64,000 nt of DNA from Morchella semilibera (Eukaryota > Ascomycota > Pezizomycetes > Pezizales > Morchellaceae): NCBI GenBank assembly GCA_009192285.1, contig WBVU01000019.1:372001-436000 (forward strand). The letters are read 5' to 3'. How positions within the stretch are numbered: the first letter of the stretch is position 1; the number at the start of each line of letters is the position of its first letter. The translations under genes and the position numbers were made by a program. Below the pieces are notes generated by a model. That model had not been told where the DNA came from. It ran no database searches and was given only the letters and a program-made list of their open reading frames with translations. Below are positions 46,722 through 57,571 of the stretch, one piece after another.

Positions 46722-49700
46722 TGAAACTGAATTTCTGTAGGCTAGGTATGTGCTTAATATAAGCTTGGCCGTGGCCGCTGGGTAGTGAAAGAATATCTAG
46801 GGGCGATTGCTGCTTATATTTATAATAGTTGGTCCACTAATTAACAATTATTTCATTTCACAAGTTCTATATATACGAGGTGGTGTCGATCCCGAATCAA
46901 TTAAAGGAGCTGAAAAAAGCCACGATACCAGAAACTAAGCCTAGATCTTCTGGATCTCTATAAATATCAATACAATTATCTTGACGAGAGTGGAAAATGA
47001 AAAATTTAAGCAATGCACCGCGCCAGCTGCTGTACAACTATCGTCCTATACGCCTGTTGGGGGGATGTGCGCCCACATGGCGCAGGCATAAATCTCATCC
47101 GCAGAAATACAGGTTAAGCATCCTGCCTATATTTTAAGTACCTATCCTCAGTCGCAGGCATGGACAAAACTATAACCTGATAAATACATGTAGGTACATG
47201 TACCTCTAAGCTACATGTATTTACTCTGAGGTTTCTTTAGGCATATGGTATCTGTGCGGCGTAACACAGCGTCTCGTACGACCACTCAGCGTATGGGCCC
47301 GGCCTCTTTATTGGCTCTATGTGGCTACCCAATTGCTAGCGTTATGAAGCCAATCCCTCCTAATCTATCACTGGGCCCTATCTTTTGGGTTGAGGTATAT
47401 GAATGAAATCTACCCATATGACCTTTTGCTAGGGTTTATTAAGTATAATGATTTAAACCCAATTCACAGATTTTTGCATAAGAAGCACACATGCATGCAG
47501 TACATGTATGTACCTTAGCAACTCTACTTTATAGCACAGGATGTATAATCCCGGGCCCTTTTATACTCATGAGAAGCCTCAACATCTAGGCAAACACATG
47601 TAGTAGACATACAATATATACAGATTACATTAACGTAAGCCATATATATACACATGCAAGTACTATAGAATGCATGTAAAGGGTTAATTTAACCACAAAT
47701 AAGGTATCCGGCCGCAAACAGTGAAACTAGCGTATCATATTATCTGTAATCACAAACAAACCAAGGCACTTTAAATTCATTCTTGACTACATGATTACAT
47801 AATCATTAGCGCGAGTTTGTAGAAGTACTACATGTACCTACAGGTATCACGCTGGGTAGATACATGTACTCCACTCACAGGGGCGTGAGCCTGCTTAAGG
47901 CGGATACGCAAAGACAATGTACAGTCGAATCTCTCTTTAACTAAGGGTGCATCGGCCGGGACCAAAGATTGGTACCCTTATAGGGCGCTCATCCTTATAC
48001 TAAGAGTGCATTTATACCAATAAAGCCTAGAACTTGAAGGGCCGTGAAGAAAATGCTCTTACAGTGCGATTATTCTTATAGGGGTGCTATTATAGGAAGA
48101 TTCGACTGTATGTACATATGTATATGAACATGAAGGTATTGCAGCATTTCTCTAGATGCTGGCTCAGTAGATGGTAAACGTGCTAAAGCCATGTATACAT
48201 GTATACATGTATTTCACAGGTAGTGAGCGTCATACATCAAAACCCTAAATATATAGCCTCATTAGGCAATCGAAATTCCGCTAAGCTGTTCAAGCTACCG
48301 AATTTGCCCAATGGAGTAATTCTTTTTCTTCTCTGCTACATGTAAGTATCCGCAACATCCTTTACATAATGTTCTGGGTGAGATGTGGATACCTGCGTGC
48401 GTGTAGATACATGTAACGAGGAAGAGGAAGCGAGATGTGTCCCGATAGCTCAACAGTATAGCTACATGTACCTCTCTCCTCTCTTTGTACTCTATCCAAT
48501 AGTACCACATATGATGTACTTATTAATACCGTATGTACTTGTATGTATGTACTTGTATGTACATACACGCATTTGTGGAACGTGCACGCTAGTAGGAATG
48601 CCAGATCTCCTATTCCCGGGAGCCTGGATTATGTACATACATGTATAGATTGGTTTATCCGAGAGGGAGCCTGGGCAAAAAACACGCAGCAGCAGCAATG
48701 CGTTCATTTAATTTACATGTTGACCACGAAATATTTAGGGCCACTGCTAATCTTGTCCGATTCATATCAAATCTCCAGGAGCTCAACTCAATCGCTATTG
48801 TGTAGAATTGTATATACTAATATATCACTATCTAGTAATTCACAGGGACCAGCTACTATTACCCAGTAGCAAAAGAAGGCAGTCGAAAACGTGCGGGTAT
48901 ATCAGTACTCTAGTGTACCGTCCCTGCACACTAGCCTGTGAGGCCAAATAAAACCAAGGTTTGTGACACCCGGACGCTCGTACCCAACAAACTTTAGCCC
49001 CCGAAAGTGTATACTGCACGATACCAGTCTCACCTAATTTCCTGCTTCCTGAGATGATAAATGTTACACCGTCATGCCGAACTCATCATGGGCAGGAATG
49101 ATAGTCCTATATTAGAGGGCTCACCGTTGAGGCACCTATTACCATTACACGGTTATCACTACACGTACGTACTCGTAGTAATTTGGGTATGTTTTTCATA
49201 GATTCCATGTTAGGAATCATTAAGGTCGACAATCGTGCTAGTATATACATGTGAGTTTTAGCTGTTAGGGGGAGGTAATTGTGGCTTGCATTTACGACTA
49301 GATTAAGTAAAGTTACCGAAGATGTATATCTATAAAATAAAATAGTATACTAGATCCTATACTATTCACGGAAAATTCCAGAGCAGATTTGATATTATCC
49401 CGCATCCCGGCGAACTCTTAGGACTTGAAGACTAAACAAGGGCCGAGGGTTCTGACATGAGCGACGATTGTACCAGGTGATCAATTACGTCCATTATCTA
49501 GATAGGAGTACTGTAACCACATATAGTTTGCCATACCAACATCGTTTCGACCTAGGCAAGTTAAAATAGACAATTTAAGAGGGGTGAAAAACTCTAAAAA
49601 GACAAGGAGAATATAAATGATTAGGAGCGATCAATTATGATTTAGACTTTTAACACTCAAAGGGGTTAGCGGTTGTTTTTGCGGAAACAGCTCCAATTCT

Positions 49701-50156
49701 CCCGGAACTATTGACCACTTTGAAAAATGGTGTTTTTTTTTTGATGCAGGTCCATATGAATCTACAAGTGTATTGAGGGCTTTTAAATAAAATTTTGGCA
49801 GCGTTTACTTTCACGTGAGGTTATATCGAACCTAAATCCGGTAGCGCCTGCGTTCCCAGTCCCGGTGCCTCTTGATATTATACAGGTAGGACATGCAAAA
49901 GAGAGGCCCGTGCCCGCACTTCTTCAGCCCACGGGAACGTTTATTATGGGATAGTCCAATTGTAATAGTGAAAAGTGTTTATTTCTGTAGTTACGCCTGA
50001 AGTGAATAATCATAGCCATTGCGAGAAAGAAAACAAAAACCAAACCTCAAACCCAATCCATGCGCCACAGTATCCCTTCAGTTCAACTCCCGAGCTCTCA
50101 TGGTCTGTTTATGAATAGTACCTATAGCCTGTCAGCACTAGTCGCTGGGGAAGTTC
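46722..50156. other. 3.4-kb gene-poor, repeat-bearing stretch
   Basis: No gene is supported. It is AT-rich, holds a TA-flanked MITE at 47922-48108, and has dense TACATGTA-type palindromes (near 47189-47219, 47829-47868, 48196-48212, 48399-48415 and 48632-48646). Open frames around 48290-48870 are built from these motifs and have no protein-like composition. Confidence 0.65.
47922..48108. mobile_element. pogo/Tigger-like MITE
   Basis: A 187-bp element flanked by TA on both sides (47920-47921 and 48109-48110). Both ends carry the inverted repeat CAGTCGAATCT (11 of 11), with weaker pairing continuing inward. The TA target site and the CAGT-type terminus are typical of Tc1/mariner-superfamily pogo elements. 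It has no coding capacity, so it is a non-autonomous derivative. The interior repeats a CTTATAnnnnnGTGC-like motif several times. No autonomous partner is visible in the window. Confidence 0.82.
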
Positions 50157-50513
50157 TCATATCGAGGCGGGCTGGTAGCGTACATTTCCAGGGGAAGATC
50201 CATTCCCAATCTCATAGTCGGCAAGTGTGATGTGGTCCTTAAACGTTGAGTACCACTTCTTGAGAATGATCTATGTACCGAGAGTCAGCCTCAGTCTCTT
50301 CCCCTCCCCAGTTTCGTTTCTTGACAGGCGCTCACCTTCTCTGGAGCAGTTCCGATCTGGGCTGCGACAAGCTTTTTGAAGTCGCCGATGGTGTCGTCAG
50401 GGTCGCACTTCACACGAATTTTCTTGCCGAGACGGTCGTTGCTAGGCACGATATTAGCAGGATTGTATCAGTACAGAAATGGCAAAAGAGACTTACCAAA
50501 TTACTTCAATCAT
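50157..50513 (-). CDS. HUB1: Ubiquitin-like modifier HUB1/UBL5, C-terminus uncertain
   Basis: Minus strand, exons 50513-50497, 50441-50336 and 50270-50157, 78 residues. The joined sequence reads [58 protein letters not shown], almost identical to Hub1/UBL5 across kingdoms. Hub1 binds Snu66 non-covalently and modulates alternative splicing. The usual end, YEIHDGMNLELYY, is not found: the frame continues [16 protein letters not shown] and stops. One base further the frame gives [12 protein letters not shown], which resembles the family end. An indel or a diverged tail is possible. The 17-bp first exon is typical of this gene. It diverges from the TMEM42-like gene with 169 bp between starts. Confidence 0.9.
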
Positions 50514-50682
50514 AGCTACTGTTGCTGTTGAGGTTATTTTTTGGTGGGGTTGTGGGGTTGGCCACTAGGCACGCGATGGAGTAATCAGTTAACCAGCGAG
50601 GTTTTGGGTTCTTGGCACCTACATACATGTAGCCCTGAACCGCGCTAAACCCTACGTACCTTAACATCAACAACAGTTAACT

Positions 50683-51536
50683 ATGGCCTCCAACTGGATT
50701 TACCTCGCCATCGGCAGCGGGCTCGCCGCGGGCCTCAATGGGCTCTTCGCAAAGCTTGTCACAACGACATTGACTACCTCACTTGCGTCTGCGACCGCAC
50801 GACTGTTTTCGTTGCCGGAAGATACAAAAGTGGTTGAGTATATTGTTCGAGGGGTACGCGCCCTATAAGCTCCTGCTTGTAAGCTGCGTGCGTTGGGTGT
50901 CTTAAAGTATTGACTTGAGCTTTTATAGATTTTTTTTGGACTGAAATTTATTGTTTAATGCCATTGTGAGTGCCCGACTCTTGGTTTAGAACACTTGGAC
51001 ATCTAACCTTGTAACTATAGATGTGGGGTTTGTTTACTGGTTAGTACGGCCTAGCTCAATTGACTATTATTCGTTCAATCTGTATCAATCGTTGCGCCGA
51101 TTTATTGAAGCGCAACACACTGCAACCAAAGTCACTTGTTGTAGCTATGTACCGTACTGATATATCATTCATCTCCAGCTGCACTAGCCAAAGGCTCCTC
51201 CGCCACAAAAGTCAGCATCGTTAACACCTCTTCAAATTTCATGGTACGCCTTCACTATCCTCGTTACAATATCAAAGCTAATATACGCAGATCACCGCCA
51301 TCCTTGGTTGGCTTATATTCTCTGAGTCCCTACCAGGCACATGGTGGCTAGGAGCCAGTCTACTAGTTGCTGGGAACGTAGTGATCGGTATGCGGGATGA
51401 TGGATCTACAGCAAATACAGGATATGAAGCTGTTGGGACCGAGGAGCCGGAGGAAGAGGAGCTGCAGTCGAGGCAGAATAGTGACAGCGAGAGTGAGAGC
51501 GAGAGCGAGAGTGAAGAGTCCCGGGTGCCCAGATGA
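50683..51536 (+). CDS. TMEM42-like four-helix membrane protein (EamA/DMT-related), one apparent frameshift
   Basis: Exons 50683-50853, 50929-50965, 51021-51039, 51179-51243 and 51291-51536 give about 178 residues. Segments WIYLAIGSGLAAGLNGLFAK, FFGLKFI, NAIMWGLFT, VSIVNTSSNFMITAILGWLI and TWWLGASLLVAGNVVIG form the four helices of the TMEM42 family, a half-size relative of drug/metabolite transporters. The acidic Ser/Glu tail (SDSESESESESEESRVPR) is cytosolic-like. In exon 2 the frame GLKFI and the conserved FNAI frame are offset by one base (extra G near 50953); without it the protein reads continuously. Exon 3 is only 19 bp. The molecular function of this family is not established. Confidence 0.82.
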
Positions 51537-52830
51537 TTGGCTAAATTTCTCTTTATTAACGATTTTTATCGCTACCTTTTCGTATCTGAGAAGGGTAGGT
51601 GACTGATAGGTACTTTTTATACAACTATATGAGGACTAGTCGAATTCATGTTATCTGTAGAAGTGAGGGTACGTCTGCGTTCCCAATACAGAGCGGAACA
51701 AATCCAGAAATGTTTCCCATTCGGATACAGATTCAGCTTATTAGGAATTGAAGAAATGGAGTATATTAAATTTCGTGAACCTGCCTGTGAAAGCGCTATC
51801 TAAGCTGTTTATGTTAATGTCTCCAAAGTCAACCTTAACGTGGGCAATAATATCTGATAGCTTTCTACAGGCCAAAACACGCTATTTATTTTGAGCACAA
51901 TCGCGACTAACACCTTTCTCTTATTTATTTATCAGCGGCAAGAAGGATACCTTACAGCCCCAATCCCCCATCCGGGCACAGGAGCCTTATAAGCCAAACT
52001 GCGTTTGCTGTTGTCTCCGTGTATCTGAGTCCTCACTCACCACCGCCTTGGCTCGACAATATCATGCATTTTCAATCATTGACCGCCGGTTCGAGCCACA
52101 CGCCCGGACCCGGACCCGGATCCAAAGCCTGAGCCCAGGCTCCGGGGGGCCTACTCGGCTTGAGTCTATGGCCTGGCTCGATGCGTGAGGGTCAGCCGGC
52201 TACGTAGACCCCACGATTAGCCATGCATGTATCCTCGATTTAAAGCTTAGATTCCACTAGGGGAATCGTCACCATGAATGAATCTAGTATCATTGGGGGT
52301 GCGGCATGCAATAGTCACCCTACTAATAGTCCGTTGCAATAGGCCGTTTTTACACAGGTTTTCGCAAGCGACTGTAGTACCTGCATTACGCATCATGTAG
52401 CCATACAAGGCATAAACCCTGGCCTACATACCGCCTTTCCCCACTACATCTCTTGCTGGGAGTCATTGAGCTCAAAGATTTTGGAATTTGGGCTTGTCCT
52501 AGTTTATAATTCCTTTTACTATCATTAGGCTCGTACACGTAACTATCCTCAATGGGCATTATCTCAAACCCGTCCAGAAAAAAAAAAGAAAAAAGACAAG
52601 ATACTCCATCAAAACAAATTGTTTTGCTAAATCTGTTCGTGCTTTTAATTATCGTCATCCTCAAAACCCCGTTTAAAACACACAGAGGGTATCTCAAGTA
52701 GATAAGGTAAAAGAGAAAGTACAACAATTTATATTACATTGAACCCACACTCCAAACAACAAATGAGAATAAAAGTAAATCATTGTCAATTAGAAGGAAA
52801 CCCACAAAGACCCATATGCATGCAGAAACC
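51537..52830. other. TMEM42-MPP10 intergenic region
   Basis: No gene is supported. A GC-rich patch at 52088-52200 (CCCGGACCCGGACCCGGATCC) stands out from AT-rich surroundings. These are convergent 3' flanks of the two genes. Confidence 0.6.
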
Positions 52831-54978
52831 TTACAACTTCAACCCACTGCTTCCGTTCCCTCTCGCCTTTTCCTTTACAAGTCCCCCATCAATATTCCTT
52901 TGCTCGCCTTGCTTTCCGATAACCTTGACGCCACCCTTCCTAAGACTATCCATAACATCCTTCTTACTGCCTTCCTTTGCGTTGGCACCACCTTTATTAC
53001 CCTCGGTGGCATTCTTCTTTCTGATCTTCTCCTTCTCCCTGCGCCGTCTTCTTTGCTTATCTTCGCGGGTCATTTCTCTTGTTGAAATAGCTGCACCACC
53101 CTTGGTAACAATTTCACGTCCAGAACCGCCACCAACTGGAAGGATAGCCTTGCCCTTGTGGGGCGCATAAACCTCTTGGGGTGCAAGCATAGATATATTG
53201 GCCGCCAGTGTACCGCCGGCTGCAGCTGTAGGTTGTGCCTCCTCCATTGAGATTGCGGCAACGTCCGCAACAATTGATAATGAAGCCTTCGGCGGCTTAG
53301 GGGTGTAGTGCCAGCTTGTCAGGGAGTCCAAATTTCTATTCACTTCCGCAAATAGTTGCTCGATTTCAGCATGTTCCTTTGCTAGCTTCTCATTTTTGGC
53401 TGTTGGGTTGTTTTCTGGGTCGATGGCTCTGAGATGTTCCTTTTCATATATTTCTGCAAGTCCCTCTGTCGCCTTGGAATCATCGAGCTCGATTCGGCCT
53501 CTTCGAACTTTCCCAGAAACGTCATCAGGGCGGCGACGAATCACTTCATCAAAGTCGGATGCGAGAATGCGGCGCTTAATCATGTCTTCAAGTCCTTCCG
53601 TCACTTCTTGAGTAATTACTGGCACTGGCTTTCCGGAACGTTCGAACTCAAGGTCTTCTTCAAGAAGAGAATTAAGTGGTCGGCTGTTAGCTCGGGCTTC
53701 ACCTGAAAGGGTCCACTCGCGTTTCGCGACGTTTGCTGCTTCGAGGGCTCGGATTTGTTCAGTGAGGGCAGCCTGGCGCTTCTCGTGGGAAGACCGACGT
53801 GAGAGCGGGTCAGAAGGATCGGCGGACATGTCGATATCTGAGCCATCCTCCTCGTCATCGTCAAAGAGGTCACGGCGGACACGGTCCATGTCGTTCTTGA
53901 TAGCTGTAAAATCACCATCTCCGTCTTTAGAAGATCTTTTGATGGGTGCCTGCTTCCAGGACTTTTTTTCGTGGGGCATTCGGTTCCTATTTGAAGCTTT
54001 ACGGGGAGGAGGAGCGAAAAAGTCTTCGTACATAAGATCGTTGGCATTTTCTTGGTCTTCACCAACGAGGTCGTCGTCGGACTCTTCGTAATCGTCTTTG
54101 GCGGCTTTTCCCTTTAGTGGTGCATCGTCTTCATCTCCGTCACCTCCGAGGGTGGCTGGATCTTGATCATAGTCGACGGCTTCCTCTTCGTCATCCGAGT
54201 TCTCTGGTCCCCCACGCATGTCCTGGAGCTCCAGAAATTCTGTTTGACGGTTAAAGTCATCAATCGAGAAGAAGCCGTCGTTTAGGCCGTGGATATCTTC
54301 TGTATATTCCTCGGCCTCCTCGGCCTCCTCGCCCCCCTCATCCTCCTCATCGTCCAACACTTCCACTTCCTCACCGTCGGGGCCAGATCCAACACCCATT
54401 TGATCATCTTCGTCGGGGAATCGGACACCGCCCTCGTCTTCGTCGTCACTGTCGCTTTCGGGCACTTCTTGATCCAATTCATCTTCAGGAACTTGTTCGT
54501 ATTCTAATGAATCTTCAGCGCCGCTGTCGGACTCACTCTCACTATTTCCTCCATCTTCGTCGAAGTGTGCTGCTTTTCGCTTTTTTCCGTTCACCAATTC
54601 TTCGCCGACGGGGCTAACGGCCTTCCTCTCGCCCACCCCACTCTCAACAGCATCGACCACAATTTTAACCTGCTCCCAGACCTGATCCACATCAAACCCT
54701 TCCAGATAAATCTTCTCCAGCACATCCGACTTCTTCTCACCCTGGTTCTGCTTCTCCTTCCCCGAGAAAACCGCTGCCAATGGGTCCAAATACTGCTTCG
54801 CCATGACGAGCGCAGCATCGTGTAGATTTGATCCCGGCTGCAAAAAGTCGTGAGGGCTCGCAGAGAGGGCCTGCAGTAGCAATGGGGAGGGACCACCGCC
54901 GCCTCCGTTCATGGTGGATTTTCTGGTATTGTCGGCGGAAAGAGTTCTGGAAGAATCGGAAGCGAGAGAACCGGCCAT
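52831..54978 (-). CDS. MPP10: U3 snoRNP protein MPP10
   Basis: A single exon of 715 residues on the minus strand. The N-terminal region has SASPHDFLQPGSNLHDAALV followed by YLDPLAAVFSG and IYLEGFDVDQVWEQVKIVVD. Long acidic stretches come next, with the conserved GFFSIDDFNRQTEFLELQD. The C-terminal half contains EWTLSGEARANSRPLNSLLE, FERSGKPVPVITQEVTEGLE, DMIKRRILASDFDEVIRRRP and LAEIYEKEHL, all Mpp10 signatures. The tail is Lys/Arg-rich. Mpp10 forms a complex with Imp3 and Imp4 and links U3 snoRNA to pre-rRNA in the nucleolar SSU processome. It diverges from the eIF2 gamma gene, with a MITE in the space between. Confidence 0.96.
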   Translation of the reverse strand: MAGSLASDSSRTLSADNTRKSTMNGGGGGPSPLLLQALSASPHDFLQPGSNLHDAALVMAKQYLDPLAAVFSGKEKQNQGEKKSDVLEKIYLEGFDVDQVWEQVKIVVDAVESGVGERKAVSPVGEELVNGKKRKAAHFDEDGGNSESESDSGAEDSLEYEQVPEDELDQEVPESDSDDEDEGGVRFPDEDDQMGVGSGPDGEEVEVLDDEEDEGGEEAEEAEEYTEDIHGLNDGFFSIDDFNRQTEFLELQDMRGGPENSDDEEEAVDYDQDPATLGGDGDEDDAPLKGKAAKDDYEESDDDLVGEDQENANDLMYEDFFAPPPRKASNRNRMPHEKKSWKQAPIKRSSKDGDGDFTAIKNDMDRVRRDLFDDDEEDGSDIDMSADPSDPLSRRSSHEKRQAALTEQIRALEAANVAKREWTLSGEARANSRPLNSLLEEDLEFERSGKPVPVITQEVTEGLEDMIKRRILASDFDEVIRRRPDDVSGKVRRGRIELDDSKATEGLAEIYEKEHLRAIDPENNPTAKNEKLAKEHAEIEQLFAEVNRNLDSLTSWHYTPKPPKASLSIVADVAAISMEEAQPTAAAGGTLAANISMLAPQEVYAPHKGKAILPVGGGSGREIVTKGGAAISTREMTREDKQRRRRREKEKIRKKNATEGNKGGANAKEGSKKDVMDSLRKGGVKVIGKQGEQRNIDGGLVKEKARGNGSSGLKL

Positions 54979-55876
54979 GCGTAGAAGTGCTGAGAGGCAC
55001 TTAAAAGGTGGCTATTTTATAGAGGGTGGGGATTTGGTTGCAATTGCTTGCTTTCTTCGCTATGCAGTGCAGCCGCAAGAAAAAAAAAATCAAGTGAAGT
55101 AAAATAAAACATTTGCCGAGGGGGGCTACCGCTAGTGCGCTTTTGGTAAGTGGGGAGCACCTGAGTACTAGACGAGCTCCTGGGGGTATGGTTAAACGGG
55201 GGTATGACTAATACCACCCAATTTCAGTAATGAATTAAACGAAATTCTTAAGAACAGATGGTACTTTTTGTAAGAATATGGAGAGCGTTTCTTAATTGTC
55301 AGCACCCATCCAGAGCATTGTTTTGTTGAACTTGGTTTTCAAATTTATGAGGAGTTAGTCGTACCCCCAGGATAACCATACCCCCAGGAGTGCGTCTACA
55401 TGTTAGTACTCACTTCTGAACATTAGCTGCCCCCATAAATCATACGGACAGCATTTCAAAAAGAACATTATATCACTACCGGCGCTATTTAATTGTGATA
55501 ATCCATACAATATTAAGTATTACATGTAGCTATGTATGTAGAACTCTACGGTATTGGTACAACATTATTGCAGTCTTAGACAGTGGTCGTAGTTGAAACT
55601 CACACAAATAGGTTAGGGTTTAACACCTGAGTCAGCAAAACTTAGTCATCACATTATGATTCACCCTCACCTTTTTCTTTCTTTCCCTTTTTTTCCCTCT
55701 ACCAGTTGTTTCAACTTCAACTTGATATCAAAATTTACTGTCGTACCCGCCCTAGCCACTTGGAAACTTCTATCTATCATATTAATAGATATTGCCGAGG
55801 TTTTCATCAAACTTAGCACCTTTATCCTCTTCATCTCATCTCGACCCCTCACCAACACCCCACTACACCCCGCAAT
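54979..55876. other. Divergent MPP10/eIF2-gamma promoter region
   Basis: The 898-bp space between two divergent starts is interrupted by a 226-bp MITE (55171-55396). The 200 bases before the eIF2 gamma start are pyrimidine-rich (TTTCTTTCCCTTTTTTTCCC), as in fungal housekeeping promoters. Confidence 0.65.
55171..55396. mobile_element. TA-flanked MITE with GGGGGTATGG terminal repeats
   Basis: About 226 bp bounded by TA (55169-55170 and 55397-55398). The two ends are inverted copies: left GACGAGCTCCTGGGGGTATG and right, read on the other strand, GACGCACTCCTGGGGGTATG. Similarity continues inward for roughly 25 more bases (GGTTA..GGGGGTA.GACTAA). No open frame inside. The TA duplication suggests a Tc1/mariner-type non-autonomous element, but the family is not one I recognise. 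It lies between the divergent MPP10 and eIF2 gamma genes. Confidence 0.82.
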
Positions 55877-57571
55877 ATGGAGGAATCAAACGGCGACAAG
55901 CTAGGGAACGACACCTTCGAGAACACTGATAAGCTTGGAAACGACCTTCCCGATGATGGGAATGACTCAGCTCCTGGATCACCCGGCCTTGACGCCCAAT
56001 CTGACTCCGAACTTGACGAAGTCCCAAGCAAAGACCTCAAGTCGCTAAAAAATACTGGAAGGATCCAAGAAATCGTGGCACCAAGACCACCTCTTCCCCC
56101 CCAGCCAGACCCGTCAACTCTGGACCTCTCTACACTTTCACCCCTGTCTCCCGAAATTATTTCTCGGCAGGCGACAATAAATATTGGTACCATCGGGCAC
56201 GTGGCCCACGGAAAGAGTACCGTTGTAAAGGCCATCTCTGGGGTCCAAACAGTCAGATTTAAGAACGAGTTAGAAAGAAACATCACTATCAAACTTGGGT
56301 ACGCCAATGCCAAAGTATACAAGTGTAATAACGCAGATTGTCCCAGACCTGGTAACTACAGGAGTTTCAAGAGTGACAAGGAGGTCGACCCTGATTGTGA
56401 GAGAGAAGGTTGTGGTGGTAAATACGAACTTCTGCGACATGTCTCGTGAGCTTACCTAGATGGCTCCTGTTTTGAGACCGCCGACTGACTTTGGGGCTAG
56501 TTTCGTTGATTGCCCGGGGCACGACATTCTCATGAGTACCATGTTGTCTGGCGCTGCTGTCATGGACGCTGCTCTTCTTCTCATTGCTGGAAATGAATCT
56601 TGCCCTCAGCCGCAGACATCGGAGCATTTGGCCGCGATCGAGATCATGAAGCTAAATCACATCATAATTCTTCAGAACAAGGTCGACTTGATGCGTGAGG
56701 CCTCTGCGGAGGAGCACTATCAATCTATCCTCAAGTTTATCCGTGGAACTGTCGCAGATGGCTCCCCTATCATCCCTATTTCTGCTCAGCTGAAATACAA
56801 TATCGATGCCATTAACGAGGCACTTGTATCGAAGATTCCTATCCCTATCCGGGATTTCACCGCCACTCCTCATATGATTGTTATTCGGTCTTTCGATGTC
56901 AACAAGCCGGGTGCTGAGATTGAAGATCTGAAGGGAGGAGTTGCTGGTGGGTCAATTTTGACTGGTGTGTTAAAATTGGGAGACGAGATTGAAATTAGGC
57001 CTGGAATTGTTACCAGGACCGAGGAGGGTATAAAGTGCAAGCCCATTTTCTCCAGGATCGTTTCGCTCTATACTGAGAACAATGACTTGAAATTTGCTGT
57101 TCCCGGTGGTCTTATTGGTATAGTCTCTATGTGGCACATAGTTATATATAACTACTAACCTATGGAATAGGTGTTGGGACCCGTGTCGACCCCACCCTTT
57201 GCCGTGCTGACCGTCTTGTTGGTTTTGTTCTCGGACTTAAAGGGCGATTGCCTTCAATCTATTGCGACCTTGAGGTTAACTACTTCTTGCTTCGCCGTCT
57301 ACTTGGTGTCAAGACTGCCGACGGTAAACAGGCCAAGGTTGCCAAACTCACCAAGAATGAGGTTCTCATGGTGAACATTGGATCAACTGCTACTGGAGCT
57401 AAAGTCGTTGCTGTTAAGGCTGATGTTGCCAAGCTCCAGCTGACATCTCCAGCATGTACCAAAGATGGAGAAAAGATCGCTTTATCCAGAAGAATTGAGA
57501 AGCACTGGCGATTGATCGGGTGGGCAACGATTGTCAGGAGCGGAACATCCCTAGATCCAGTTGAGGATTAG
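55877..57571 (+). CDS. GCD11: Translation initiation factor eIF2 gamma subunit
   Basis: Exons 55877-56445, 56501-57117 and 57171-57571 give about 528 residues. An acidic N-terminal extension precedes the GTPase: [17 protein letters not shown] (P-loop), [11 protein letters not shown] (G3), LQNKVDLM (G4) and PISAQLKYN (G5). A zinc knuckle lies between switch regions (CNNADC ... CEREGC). Domains II and III follow ([46 protein letters not shown]). The protein is the GTP- and Met-tRNAi-binding subunit of eIF2. Both introns have good GT..AG borders with frame continuity ([12 protein letters not shown] and [11 protein letters not shown]). Confidence 0.96.

Noticed and set aside
48295-48869. Several 70-110 codon frames in the gene-poor stretch
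   Set aside because: They consist of Tyr/Ile/His-rich translation of TACATGTA-type repeats and have no coding bias.
52000-52200. Possible tRNA around GGTTCGAGCC
   Set aside because: It has a B-box-like motif, but no A box or pairing stems were found at the right distance.
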